Shown here piece after piece: positions 36,980 through 50,800 of a stretch of 64,000 nucleotides of DNA. Numbering within the stretch: position 1 is the stretch's first letter; each line of letters opens with the position of its first letter. A program made the position numbers and the translations under genes. The DNA is from Pelecanus crispus (taxonomy: Eukaryota; Chordata; Aves; Pelecaniformes; Pelecanidae): assembly GCF_030463565.1 (NCBI RefSeq), contig NC_134652.1:19569397-19633396 (forward strand), read 5' to 3'. The notes beneath the pieces are model-generated. The model was not told where the DNA came from, searched no databases, and saw nothing but the letters and a program-made list of their open reading frames with translations.

Positions 36980-39900
36980 CTTCTTAGACAACCAGGCTAG
37001 GAAGTAAACAGTGTTCTTCAAGAAAAAGGAAACTTAAACCTCAAGGCAGGCCTTTCTGGAGCTGGAGACACAGCAGGGCGAGGACAGGAACTCATCCTGG
37101 TGAAAGACCAAGGCTGGTCCCACACCCCTGCATGGCAGAGGTGCCAGGTGACATTTCAGTAACCAGCCATCAGGGTGTCGTTTCTAAAAACAAATGTAGT
37201 GCCACCAGCCACATGCAGCACCTCTGTAGCAGGAGGCAACAGTAGGACAGCAAAGATGTACTTGAACATCACATTGATGCAAAGTTTCTTTTTGTTTCCT
37301 AAGCAATATTTTAAAAAGATTAACTGCAACACACATGCACCCTTCACATTATGCTGACATTTTTGTGTTCTGGCCTTTATTGCTTATCTGTTTGCCTGTC
37401 ATCTTATTTACATAGGGCTTTATTTTGCATTACACACAAACTTTCAGAGATTGCCATTGACTTTAAGAAGCTTGTTAGAGCACTGCCTCTATCAGTTCCA
37501 GGAATGAGAAGGGACTGAAAAAGCATGTATCACTCGGCATGAGAAAACGTGAAGCCTTGGGACAATTCTGCAATACAAACTATAACGGCAGACAAATACA
37601 TTTTCAAAGAAACTCCCCATTAGCAAAATCCTAATAAGCAAAACCTAAAAAGATTAGATTTCCTCCCAATCTCCCCCTCCCCTCGGACTGGAAGTCTTCC
37701 CAACCTGCAGGGAAAATCTTCCACCTTCCCCATCTTCTTTCTTCTTCACCAATGCACACAGACATGTGGATACTGCGGAGGGATATTAGCCCTTATATAT
37801 TGCAAAGTATATTTCCAGGGCACCAGAGGAAATAATCTGTTTCCAAAATAAGTCTTCCCTCCTTCTCCCTTTATTTCTTGCTAAATTGATGTAATTTGTT
37901 TTGCCGAGTTGAATACAGACTAAATAACATCGTGGCCTTAGAAACTCCATCCAAATATATGTACAAATGGAAAATTAATTAAGTAGTTCTGATATAGCAA
38001 CTATTACATATAGTTGCTATGATAAAGGTTAAACAAAAAAACACCAAAAAAACCCCTCATCCACAAGTTTATAGTTAGGTGTAACTTTAACAAATGCTGG
38101 ATTCAGTGGAAATATCAATGTAAAGGAAAACAAGATCATACCTCAACCGTATATATTTTTTTCTCATCTCTCTGATACTAAGGTGATGCCTTAACATTTC
38201 ATTTAAACTTTAATTTCATGAGCAACAGCTGACCTAGGTAGCAAAAAGAGAAATCTGTTATACAACTTGGCTGTCAGAAGCATCTGTTGTTTTGCTTTTG
38301 CCAAAATCATGCCTCTTGGGCTTCTTGGATTTCAGAGGACTCACCTACGCACACCATATTAAGTATATTTCAATCAATTGAATATTTCTCAGTAAAAATT
38401 ATTTTGTGAAAAATTCTCTATTCTTCATAAACTGTTTTTTTCCTCACCTGGGAGGTTGAATTGGCTTTCTGGATGTTAAGCACTATCAGTCCAGTCCCCC
38501 TGGACTCCCATGTACTTAAGTGGTTTCATCACCATGGTTACAGACTCCCACCACATAACCCTTAACTTTATTTATCTCATTGTTATAATTTTACTCACTT
38601 TCCTGAATCCTCTCACCTTGCAAAGGGACGTGCAGCAGGATGCATGCCCAGGCATGGGCTACTCCTCAGATTTCTAGTTCTCTTAAGAACCAATTTGCAT
38701 TTACACCAAAGAAAGGCACAAAGATGTTAAACAAAGTAATGAATTTTTCTAGCATATTTGGCTTGAAAAAAACCTTATGGTAACCCTGATTTGGGCTTGT
38801 TATCCCTCCCCAATCCCTATCTGTGTCTAATCATTCAAGGCATTTTAGAAAACCCAGGGCTTATGCCTGCATTTCACGTTTTTCTAAGTTAACTAGATAC
38901 ATGATAGGAAAACTGCTTATCAGTGACACTACTGACAGCGGTAAATGAAGCGTGGACAGGTGTGCAGGATCTTTGCATGGGCATAGCATAAAATGAATGA
39001 AGATGCTAGGGAAAATATAGGTTTCTCTTCATCAACCAGAGGAGCAGAATTTCATCTTGATCCACTTTTATTTTAGTTTAGGTAGTGAGAAGGCATTTCC
39101 ATTTGTAAAATTTGCAGAAGCCGTTGCTAGGTTCCCCTTTTCCTTTAAAGATAATTTTCATAGAGTTTTCTGCAGTTCAACATTTTAATATTTTTTTTAA
39201 CTAATTAAATTCATCTTTGCACCCACCCTCAATGAGAACACATCACTTCATTTTATTCTTTTCACATGTAAATCTGAACTGGCTGAAGGGAGTTTATATA
39301 CACTATTTCATGGGCTCAAATCCTGCGATGACTTTTGCATGAAAGGTAAATAACTACATGTCAGCAAGTTGTCTGAGTTTCTGTTACAATCAATGGAGAT
39401 CTAGGCCAAGCAGTCAAACATGTCTAGAGTGATTTATTGGACCAGGTGAAGATACCTACTTCAGGAGGAGAGGAAAAACTCCCTAGACTCTGACTAGCTG
39501 AAGGGGGAAAAAAGCCAGTGATGCGGGAGAGTAACAGACAGGGGATAACATGGGGAAGCGTGCAAACTAGTTGCAATTTTTTGCTGTTGGTAACAAAGCT
39601 GGATCAGTTAGAGACCATACTAAAAACCTGACAAGAGATAATGATCTTTACGATGTACACAGAGCTGGATTTGCTCTTTTGTTCGATGGTCAGTCTGAAA
39701 AGTCTCTCTAACCTTACCGTTTGGATTTCAGGAAATAAAAAGATATAAGCCATCAAAGTAATAAGGACTATCAATTTTCCAAAGTAGTTTAAATAAATGA
39801 ATGCATAAAATAACACAGAGCATAGAGTGTTTACTAATGCCTGAATCAGTAATATAGTCATCAGAGGCAGCATCACGGCCAATGTTCTTGGTGCGCATTT

Positions 39901-40370
39901 GTTAACAGAGGGAGGGAAATACATAACAGAGCTGAGCTTCAAGACAGCAAGCTGGTAATTAGACATTCTGTCTCTTATGTTTTGGACTATAGCAGAATAT
40001 TAGTGCTGCCAAACTACATTGTGACAATAATTAATTGTGTTAATTATGAACCATCATTTCGACTCTAAGCGTGCTTATCCTGTAGTACCAGTGCTTCCAA
40101 GCCATGAATTACAGCAGCACCAGGCTGATACCTCCCTGGTGTGCTGCCAGCCGTCAGCGTAAAGCTCTTCAAGAGCTTAAAAGAAAACATCTGCACCATC
40201 ATAACCCAGAAGGCCCTCTGCTACAGTCACTCCCTCTGTTAGGCCTTTCACACCCACAGCAATGGTCAAAAGAAATCCTCTGCTCTGCTAGATGGACCTC
40301 CAAAAAAAGGAAAGACTTTGCCCATTTTCTCAAAAGCCTGTCCCTTTCCCAGGACGCTGGCACTTGGGGA
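36980..40370. other. non-coding intergenic sequence
   Basis: AT-rich; no coding or RNA gene is recognised. Confidence 0.55.
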
Positions 40371-40379
40371 CAGCGACTG

Positions 40380-40600
40380 TTCCACATGAACAGGACATCC
40401 TTGAGGCGCTCTGCTCGTGTCCTCTCCCACGGCACTGCGGCTGCGTTCCTTCTGGTACCGTCGATTCCCGCTGCGGCAGCCACTCGGTCACGCGCGGTGC
40501 AGGGAATCGACGCGCTGGGCCTGCGGCTGCGCCTCCTTTTGCGGCGTGACTGATGGTGCCGTCCCGCTGTCTTCTTCACAGCATCCGTGAAGAAGCTTGG
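40380..40600. other. isolated CpG cluster with two hairpins
   Basis: A roughly 200-bp GC- and CpG-rich patch surrounded by AT-rich DNA. It contains a perfect 11-bp inverted repeat, CGTCGATTCCC (40459-40469) with GGGAATCGACG (40502-40512), around a 32-nt loop that itself holds GCTG/CAGC arms. It also has a perfect 9-bp stem CTTCTTCAC (40571-40579) with GTGAAGAAG (40587-40595) and a 7-nt loop. Open frames cross it on both strands (40104-40553 +, 40199-40657 -) without family resemblance. It could be a small CpG island/enhancer, a lncRNA promoter or exon, or a repeat remnant. Confidence 0.4.
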
Positions 40601-43600
40601 AAGAGGAGAATCCTTTAGAAACCAAATCCTTAGATAAGTGGCATCAACAAAAGGCACATTTGCTGTTACATTTATGCAGATGTTCCTCCAGTGTGAAGTT
40701 CTCCTTTTAAACAGTTTTTCAAAGGTAGTAGTGACTGCTTCTGCTTTTGTTTCCTTTCCTGCTTTTCGTATTTTTAGGCCCCCAGTTTTGTCTTAACACT
40801 TTAGCACTGACCACAGGTATTCCTCACAGGGCCAGTCCAGCCACCTAGACTATTTTTTAATCCAGCCTAACAGCATTTTACTCATAGGAAGACTCTTCTT
40901 GAAAACAAGGGCAATTTTTATTGATGGAGCTGCAATAAGAGTTCTGCACCACTGATGCATTCCAATTTTATATTGTTTGTATTTCAATTTATATTATATA
41001 TAAAATCTGATACCTAGATTTTAATAGGTATTAAGACAGCTAGCTCTCAAGATAGCTGCCTAAATGACTTCATAAAATGTGCATAACCCAAGAAAGCATA
41101 ACATATAGAATAACATATAGAGCAACTATTGCTGGGAACAATAGGGCAGTTTTGGGACACAACAGCTTACTGCAGCCTTCTTTCAAGAAGGGGTTAGATT
41201 TGCACTGTACTGCTGACAACTTATGCTACTGAAAGAGCACAAAGTAGCTTTAAAGACATTTGTAGTGGAAGCCATTTCCTTGAGGTGGGGTGAAAACTTG
41301 CTATGATGATCCTCAGAGGCACCATCTTAGCACATCTGGGCTAGTCCAGGGACAAGGGAATAGAGATAAAGCATAATGCCTTTTGTGCTGTGCTGGTATC
41401 TGACAAATCAAATAAACTGATTTTATTTGAAGCACAGGTCACTGCGCTCACTACTACCATCACTTTTGCTTCCTGATAATGCACAGTAGCTGCTTATCTG
41501 AATATGCATTACTTTTTTTTTTTTTTTTTTAATCGAAACAACATTCTGAATAATCCCCCTTGTGAATTTAAGCCTAACTTTCAGAGACAAGCAAGCTGGA
41601 CAGGCAAAAAATTTGAATTGTAAATGTCTTCTTGAGTTTCAATTTTTTTTTTTTTTAGTATGTCTTACTTCATAAAGCTGAAATGTGTAACTTTGCGGTG
41701 GCACAGGCCGAGTTCAAACAATGCCTCAAGTCATATGCTTCCAAATATAAGTTTTTCTCCCTAGGTGTTGCTACAACATGCCTGCTCCCCTGCAGTCCAG
41801 TCAAGAGAGTCATTCCTGGGAAACACACTGATGGATGATGAAGGAAATCTATATACAATAAAAGAAGAAATAACCTTGAAGGCAGAACAGGGGAGAATTT
41901 TCCGGTAGTTTAATACCACTGAGTATTGACACTAATATTTCTGTATTGCTTAGAAAGATCGTACATTTCCATTCAGGAAATGCTCATCACTGTCTCTTAG
42001 CCTCAGCTATAGTGCGTTTTCAATGAAACGGACAATTTTCCTCATTAACATTGTATTCTGACTTAGGCTGTAGGATTTGAGAGGCAGAGGACTCATCGCT
42101 CTTGGCAAGGTTATCATGTGCAGTAAGAAAGGAAAAGTGCTTTTCATGGCATATTGTTTCACGAACAATGACTTCTATAACTTCAGTCTGCTGATACATG
42201 TTACAATGGAAAACACAAAGAATTTCAGCACCCCCAAGGGGTTAACCTGGAAGAACTGGATGTACCGAGCAGGAGTCATTGTGATTTTGATAGCCTTTAG
42301 GCTGAGCATCTAACATCATGCAATCTTTTATCCACAAAATAGATTTTTTTCCTCAATTTCAGTCTACATGCATGCAATCCCACTGCTCTATGTTGTCTGC
42401 TACCATGCTAGCACGCATCCTCCGTACACTACAAGCACTTCCTTCCCTGCCTGGTACTGTGGTATTTGCTGTGATTCTGTTACCACCTGACCTGGTAATT
42501 ATAAAGGTCTCATCACTGTGTTCTCCTAATAAGCCAGGATGTGGAAAAAATATTTTCCATTTCTAATGGAGCCTTTTAGGCCCGGAGAGACCAGGATGCA
42601 GAAAGGGGAAAACAACTATAATCTGCTAACAGAAGACAAGACACATAGCTGACCATGTTGGATGTAGAGAGGTTGCACAGAAAGGCAAAGTGCATGCACC
42701 AGGTGCTTTGTCCAGTGATGGAACTAACACTCTGTACACCTCTTGTCTCTTGTCTCCAGCAAGCACCTCTCTTCTGGATGCACTCAGTCCACAATGGGAA
42801 GACTTCTTTCAGAAACATCACGTCTTTAGAAAGATTAAAATGTAGATCCCAAAGAATGATCCTTTCCAGGCTTAACAAGTCCCAGGTCCTGCTTGGAGGC
42901 TCGGTGGTCACCCAGCGATGTCGTCCACCACGTAGCACAAGGGGCAGCAGTGGAGTGTCAGGGCAGGACTTCATTTATGTGATTTTCTCCTTTGGACCTC
43001 AACAAAATACAGCCAGAGCCAGCCCACATCTCCAGTGGGATAGGCTTGTCTGGCCATCTGTCAGGATGCCTGGGTTTTTGACATTCCTGATCTAAGGATG
43101 GGAACACATTCTACCTACATTTCAGTTTTGCTGTATGTACCACAAAAATAATACCCATTTCCTTCCTTGCAGAGCAAAGGGGATGAATTAACTAGTTTCT
43201 CCACAAATTTCAAGCAATAGCACAGGTATAAAAAAGGTTTCTAGGTTTATGATTCATTTTTCTTTCTAAATTGAGGGGAAAATCCTCTTAGAGTGATTTT
43301 TATCACGCTTCAGAAATAAGAGAAGGAACTTCAGTCTATCAGTTATCCAATTCTGTCCTACTTCGCTAATCCCTTGGTACATATTGAGAGTAGCAAAGCA
43401 ACAGGGAAAGTAGGTATATTCTTTGGGAAGGGCAGTAGTGTATATGTGAAGGGAAAATTATGTTTTGAGTATAAATTCTGTTATCACTTCCAAACTTTCC
43501 ACAGCTGCCTACGTGAAGTTCTCCATGTAGGCCAGAAATCTTTCATAGACATGTTAGGACTACGAGTACAGGCAGAGCCTGGCAACAGAACTCACAGAAG

Positions 43601-44746
43601 CTACGGCGCACCTGGGCTTTTAGGGATCCAGACCAAAGAGCTAGCAATAGCAAACTAAAACAAGAAAACAGATGGGTGAAAACATACAAATGTAGTGTTT
43701 ACTATTACTTGCTTTTATGGGCAGATTATTCCATGTCTTCTGCCACAAAAATAGAATACCATATTTTCTAACATGCAAAAGAAAACACCAGAACTGCTTG
43801 AAAAGCTGTGCCTGCAGCAAATGCCTGGTAACAGGATGCACATTTGTATCAAACCAGAAAACACCCTTCTGGAAACTCGGTGGCCTGTGTAGTGTCAAGG
43901 CAAACACACATGAGCAAGAATATGCTGCTCGGCTGCTTTTATTAATATTAGGTTCTTAGCTCTCCTTTTAATCAGGTGTCTTTCCTTGATGTTTCTTTGT
44001 TATGGTGTGTTTCTTTGATACTTATGCATAGTACAGTTATACTTAAAAAACACAATATCAAACTGGTTTTAATTTTGTAATACAAGAGCCACGAATCATA
44101 TTTTGTCAGAGTATACTTGGGCTTGTATAGCCTGTGTATTTCTGCCCCATAAAAATCACTTTAATTTATAGGGCCAGCTTCATTATTTGCTAGTGTCTAA
44201 TACACCAGCGTTCTCCCCACTACCTCAGATCTTTAGATAAAACCACAATATAAAAATAAACATAACGCATAAAAAAAGTTCTTTTATTTTTTTAGAAAAA
44301 CATCCACCTTTTAGGTACATGACATCTTTCATAATTACCTCTTTTGACATTTACTCTTCCTTGTAATAGCCTACATATCAGCTCACACCATGGAAAACCA
44401 ATCTCTAGCTTTCAGTTTGTGAGCAGTTGGTAAGAGAATTAAGCTCTGAATAAACTCAATGTCTGGACAAGTGAAGTGTCTGAACTTGCTTCAGTTTCAG
44501 GTGAAGTACTTTACTGTGATGATATACAGAAAGCATTATCCATGTTATGGTTTTCTTCAGAAAAAGTAGACTATTTCTATTATTTTTTATGAAATAAAAT
44601 TAAACATATCAGGTCAGTTTATTGTATATTTTATAAATTTGCCATTTAGGTTTTCTGAATTTTAACTGGAACTTAGTAGATCAGACCTTTTGTTCTAGAA
44701 ATTTTTTTTTTCCCAAAACTTGTATTCCAATATATAGCTTTGAAGT

Positions 44747-44815
44747 TTGTGGGTTTTTGTGGTTTGTTTGGGTTTTTTTGTTTGGTTGGTTGGTTGGGTT
44801 TTTTTTTTTTTTTTT
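44747..44815. repeat. T/G-rich low-complexity tract ending in poly-T
   Basis: Successive GGTT/GTTT units run into 17 T. Read on the minus strand it is A/C-rich and begins with poly-A, so it could be a retroposed poly(A) tail, but no element body is recognised next to it. Confidence 0.85.
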
Positions 44816-47285
44816 ACCTCAAACCACAACACATTTAATCTATTTTAAAGAACTCAGTCTTCTGTTTACAACTTGGTTATCAAATAATTATAATTTTTTG
44901 AAAAGCTCTGCAACTACATTTTGTTAATGAAACCCTCACAACTTACATTTTCAGAATGTGAGATTTCCTTGCATTTCACAAAACGGAGAGAAATAAGAAG
45001 CAATCCCACCCGTCTGAGTTTTCTCAGTGATGTGTACAACATGCTTCCTCCCACACGTGGTGAATGGGGCGTTCGTGCTGCAGTACCAGGTTTTCCATTA
45101 TCAGCTGTCTGCTATCCTCACTCTCTGCCTGCTGCTTCTTGAATAAAAATGCTCTCTCACACCATCTGGTACAAGCATCCTCTGGTAACATTTTAATAGC
45201 TGATCTGCATCATTTTAGCTACACCACCCCACCCCCTTCTACTCTTTAGCTACTCTTCTCACTAAATGATGAAATAAGCCTTTCATAGCATGTTGGTCAT
45301 CTCCACCACATTGTGAAAGATGGCAAAGAAATAGTCTCAAGATGCATTTGTTGAGTTAATTTTAACACTTCACTTTTCTAGAAGTGTTCAGATTAAATGG
45401 GCTCCCCCCACCCCTTCTGTTTGTGTCTAAAATAAGTGGCCAAGATCAATTTAAAAGGCAACTCATTTTCATTCTACAATACTTGCATGATTTTTTAAAT
45501 TACATATAGGTCTGTATGCATGTTGCTACAACAATGAGGAATATATTTTCTGCTTCTTTAAATCGACTGTAGGATGACCAGCCATAAGTTCTATGAAAGG
45601 AAACAGTCTTTTTTGGTAGCCCAATGAAGTCCTCTGTTTAGTAGTAGCTGAAACCAATTCTGTCTGTGGTTTCCCGCACATTAGAGGCCAGAGGCTGATT
45701 TATTTTGAACAAGCTTAAAGAATGGAAAAGGCAAAGCTGAAGTTCAGCCTTTCACAAGACTTAAATTTTGATCAGCTGATAGAAAAGCCTGGAGTGATAT
45801 GGCTTTTTTTGCAGCTCCCATACCAAGCTCAACAAGGGCCATTGTCAATGCCGAGGTCAGTCCATTAATTATACAGTGAAGAATGAAGGTAGGAAGTAGT
45901 GGTCATGTGGCTTCTCTGGGAAAGGAGACAACAATGACTCTTTGACAAACATTTGAGAAACAGAAGTGAAAAAACTTAAGTTTGCTTATGAAGGTAAAGA
46001 ATAAGCATGGTAACATTTACATGACTGAAAAAGAAGCATCCTTACAGTGGGAGGCAGATTATAGAAGAAAACACTGAATAGGTGGCATTTGAAATACGAA
46101 AAATTACATGCCTAGAAAAATTAGCATGTAGTTATGTATCTCTAACCAGAAATACAACAATCCGAGTTGAGAATATACAAGTCAAAGCAAGAACGGAATA
46201 TACACATGGTGCGAGGGACAAAGCAGTTCCTATGTAGCAAAGGAGCCACTACCAAAACCACAAATCACTAAGATTTCCCGAACTCCAGTGTGAAAAACAC
46301 AGCATTTGAGAACACAAGGCGAAATACTCAGACCAGCTTGTGAAAAAACCTGCAGGGAATGCAAGACGGAAAAGATGGTGGAAGCATATGTGGAACATTT
46401 TTTGTTAAAGCAAATGAATTGAGGAGAAACCGTGTTCTGGGATGACTCTGAAGTGCCCTGCAATGGCCTGGCTTCCAAGAGAGCATTCATCAGCGGCATG
46501 ATCTGTTGGCTGAAGGATGGGCATACGGGTGATTTCAAACGATTCTGCAGCATCAGAAATGAACTTATACATCTGCTAATCTCTGATCAATACTATGCAG
46601 TTTCTTTAACTTTTCTATCATTTTGCAAAAAGCCATCTTTTGAATGAAAAGTTGGGTTGAACTTCACTGGAACTTCATTGGCAGGGAAGGAAAGAACCAA
46701 CACACAAACATGCCAAAAACCCAGACAAAGGCATCAGTCTGACCCTAGAGAAGTATGTAAATAGGGTCTAGAAGAGACTTAAAAAGAAAGGAAAATTTGA
46801 GCAAACTCTGGTTTCACTTTGTTCCTTCTGTACTATTGGAAACAGGACACAGACCCCAGAATTTCAGCTATCTGTGTGTCAAAGGTGCTAATAATATATT
46901 AACCTGTAAATAATCTTACAAAACATTTCAGTAGTCACGCTTATTTGCCAGCTTGCGATGGAAGGAGAAAAGATGATGAAAAATGCCTCACAACTTTGCC
47001 TTGCAGTGCTCTAGCTCAGTGAGGGACCTTAAAACTGTCCACATTCAGAAGATCCTCCACCATAAGTGGACATGAAGCATTAGACACCTCTACCAGTAAA
47101 ACCAGTATATACATGATACCCTTTGGGGATTGAACTTCTGAGGTGCCCAGCAGAGATGAATGGGACTGTTGGGCACTTGCCCAGTGTAAGGTAATATTTT
47201 ATTCTGCTTCATGACCAAATTGAGAAATCTGTCTCTGCATGGCTCTTCAGCCACCAGCTTGTCTTTTATACCATGCAGAGCTTGG

Positions 47286-47290
47286 CTTGC
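47286..47290. repeat. target-site duplication, left copy (CTTGC)
   Basis: Five bases identical to 47866-47870, directly flanking the solo LTR. Confidence 0.8.
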
Positions 47291-47865
47291 TGTCGTGGTT
47301 TAGCCCCAGCCAGCAACTAAGCACCACGCAGCCGCTCGCTCACTCCCCCTACCCCGATGGGATGGGGGAGAGAATCGGAGGAGTAAGAGTGAGAAACACT
47401 CCTGGGTTGAGATAAGAACAGTTTAATAATTGAAATAAAGTAAAATAGTAATGCTAATAGTAACAGTATAATAATGATAATAATAATAATGATACACGAA
47501 GCAAGTGATGCACAATGCAATTGCTCACCACCCGCTGACCGATACCCAGCCAGTTCCCGAGCAGCGATCGCTGCTCCCTGGCCACCCCCCCCCCCCCAGT
47601 TTCTATACTGAGCATGAGGTCATATGGTATGGAATAGCCCTTTGGTCAGTTTGGATCAACTATTCTGGCTGTGCCCCCTCCCAGTTTCTTGTGCGCCTGG
47701 CAGAGCATGGGAAGCTGAAAAAGTCCTTGACTAGCATAAGCAGTACTCAGCAACAACTAAAAACATCAGCGTGTTATCAACATTCTTCTCCTACTAAACC
47801 CAAAACACAGCACTATGCCTGCTGCTAGGAAGAAAATTAACTCTATCCCAGCCGAAACCAGGACA
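47291..47865 (-). mobile_element. solo LTR of an avian endogenous retrovirus
   Basis: A 575-bp element with ends TGTCGTGGTTT and AAACCAGGACA (plus strand). These are imperfect inverted ends of the TG...CA type, flanked by a 5-bp direct repeat CTTGC, a size seen in ERVL-like insertions. I recognise the sequence as a common bird LTR and orient it on the minus strand. There it reads, in order, a 5' end TGTCCTGGTTTCGGCTGGGA, a decayed TATA region (CAGTATAGAAACTGG, 47598-47611 on the complement), a G run, an ATT-rich microsatellite, ATTAAA as polyadenylation signal (complement of 47422-47427) and TTATCTCAACCC near the 3' end. No internal viral sequence is present, so it formed by LTR-LTR recombination. 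Confidence 0.9.
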
Positions 47866-47870
47866 CTTGC
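47866..47870. repeat. target-site duplication, right copy (CTTGC)
   Basis: Second copy of the 5-bp duplication flanking the LTR. Confidence 0.8.
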
Positions 47871-50800
47871 CCTGAACAAAACCAGGTAACTGAGAAGGTC
47901 AGTTGATCTCCCTGTAGATGATGCTTATTACCACATTAAATATGATTTTATTCTCTTGAGCCAGTAACAAGAAATGGAAAAACTGATAGCTCAAACAAGT
48001 AGGTTAAGCACAGCTATGCTTATGTTGTGTATTTAAAACAAATTAGGTTTATGAATCATCAATGTTCTTTACCCACTTCTCTGAAAAGGAGCTTATAGTG
48101 ACAGGGATGGAGACTGTGGCTATTTTCCACTTGTAAAGCAAAACTATTCTTGCAATCATTAACAATTGTTGCTGCAATCCTGGGGGCTAGAATAAGAGAA
48201 ATTTTCTTCACAGTGACTGGAGCTTTCATAAATACCAAATAGTTAACTGAATTTTCAAAGCTCAAAACCCTGAAGTCAAAGCCCTAACCCAGTTTCCTGC
48301 ACAGTATCTTCAATGTGGGGGAAGTGGCCTATAAATAGAATATAGGTTTTTGGTTCCAAGTTAAATTTTAACAGGATAATTTATTCATTGGCCAACAAAA
48401 AGTGTAATTAAAGCTATAGACTGAACTTCTGAAACGGAAAGATGCATAAGAATGAGACAGCTTTAAGCAGTGATTGAATTTTTACTATTGCCATATTTGC
48501 CTCCTCAGCTCTTTTCTTCTTTAGGTTAACAAGCCCATTGCTTAAATTGTGTTGTCATAAATCAGGTTCTCTAGGTGTGTGATATTCTCATTGCTCTTCT
48601 GCAGACTCCGACCAGCTGATTTTTATCTTTTTTGAAGAGTAATGCTTAAAGCTGGATACAATGCCCCAGTCAAAGCCTGGCTTTAGCCCATGCCTTACTT
48701 CTTGTGTCTTATAGGTTATATCCTTATTTATGTGTCTGCCTTTTTCACAGTTGCATGACAAATGTGGTCTCACATACAGCTTGTGATTCACTGTAGCTTT
48801 ACATGCATTTCTGCAGACATGTTACTTAGCATCCATTATCCTGGATTTGTGCAGGTATTTCAGACCTGTATCTTACACTTCTCTCCATTGAGCTGAATCC
48901 CATGGTTTAGACTGTTCACGTTAACTTTGAATTTGGGTTACAATCTGGATTGGAGTCCAAACTGCAATCTAACATAGTACGTCCCTAATTCCTTCCAGTT
49001 TAGTCTCCTTCCAGGAGTCACACAGTAAGCACACTCTATTTCATTTACTTAGAGTGACAGGTCCATTAAGTCCTCAGAGATTTGTTTCAGGCTCTTTGCG
49101 GATACAAGGCAAGTATCTCTGCCACAGTGCACACTGATAACGTTTTCAAAGCTAACTCCATAACCAGCTGACTTCTAGAACTGTAAAGGTTATATTCTGA
49201 GGCAAGGGGGATGGTAGGGAAAGACAAGTCAAAACCCAGCTACAGCAGCAACAGAGACTAACCAGATTGTTTTAACTGCAAATACAGAACAAAAAAGATA
49301 CAGTAATTGTAGTAATGTAAGAATGATCTTCCACCCCCCATGTCCCCATCAAAACCAAGAGCTAAAGTTGCAGCACGTACAGGAAAATTAATATAGAAGC
49401 AATGAATATTAAAGACTAACATCTGCTTTACTGCAGAAGATGAGTCAATCATGGAGGAAAATGTGTGTGTAAATATAGGCACGAGGAGAACATGGCGAAG
49501 AAGATTAAGTAGGCCAAAATTACTATATGGGAAGTCTAGGCAAGCTTTCATTCCGTTTCACTTTCTTTCCTTAGTTCTGAACAGTAAGAACTTGTACGAT
49601 ATTTAAGTAAACTATCCAAAAAGTGTAACAGCAAAATGTTCATTAAAACACACAGTAATATTTCCCTCCAAACCTGATACACTTTGGGATAACCTGCTAT
49701 AAAAGTGATCTCAAACATATTAGACAACTCCATTTCACATTGCATAAATGATAGCAACAATGTGGAAAATGGACAAGGATCTCAGTGTAATAATATATAG
49801 CAATTACAGGTGGTCAGAACTTAATCTGAAAGCAACTCCAAGGTTTGGTGGACCAATAAGCTAAGGCACATGATGTGCCTTATGCTCACTGGAGCCACAT
49901 GGGTTTTGAAAGTCACAATGCGGTTCTTTATGATGCCTCATGGTACCCACAGCCCTAAGTTAGATGCCAAGATTCCTCCTACAGTCCACAGGAAGTCCTC
50001 AGCACCCATGAAAGGGATTTACACAATCCGGCATGCCGAGCAAGGAGCTATGCACAGCTAACAGTCAGCTAAGCCTCGTCCTTCAGAGATACTTACGTAT
50101 GTAACTCCAGGACAGAAGGAGATGCCAGCTTCCAATGGAGATTCTTGGTTGTAAAACCTCTCCCCGCTGTTTGTTGCCTAAGCCATTTTACTCCCTTCTC
50201 ATGACCCTTTCTCCCCTGCTGTTTCCCCCCACCCCAAACAACCAACTAGGGAGAGCACTAAGTATGCAATGCAGCTAGGAAATGGGAGATCTAGCTGAAA
50301 ATGCTCCTCCCTCCCCCAAACTGGAGAAAGGACTCTGCACCCCACCTCTTCTCCAGCAGTCATTCTCTCAGTCTCTGCAGAAGTCTTTCCTTTTTAGGAC
50401 TTATTGCACGGAAAGATAAATGAGTCAATATCAGCCTCTCCTCCATTGAGCCGCACTGAACATTATTTGTCCAAAATAGAACAGCTCCATGAGGAAAGAT
50501 GAGAGCCATACTAGTACCACCCCAAATATCCAATGTAACCAAGGCACTCTTTCGGGACTCTTTGCCAGACTTTACCCTACTATAAGCATGGGGGATCTTT
50601 AAAGAAGTCACTGTAAAGGAGGGATGACACAAGAAGAAAGCCTAGAGCAGATGTCACTGTCTCAGTCAGTATTACAGCAACATTTGCCTCGTTGCACAAA
50701 GGCAGCTACGTTTTAGCTTTGCTCTACCAACAGCTTCGTTGCTGTGCTACAGCCCGGGCAATGGCTGACCCTGGGTGTCCCCATGAGGTGACCCTCGCTG

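Larger units (their letters stand above)
40601..47290. other. non-coding intergenic sequence with poly-T tracts
   Basis: AT-rich DNA with T18 at 41513-41530, T14 at 41643-41656 and a T/G-rich low-complexity tract at 44747-44815 ending in 17 T. No gene is recognised. Confidence 0.55.
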
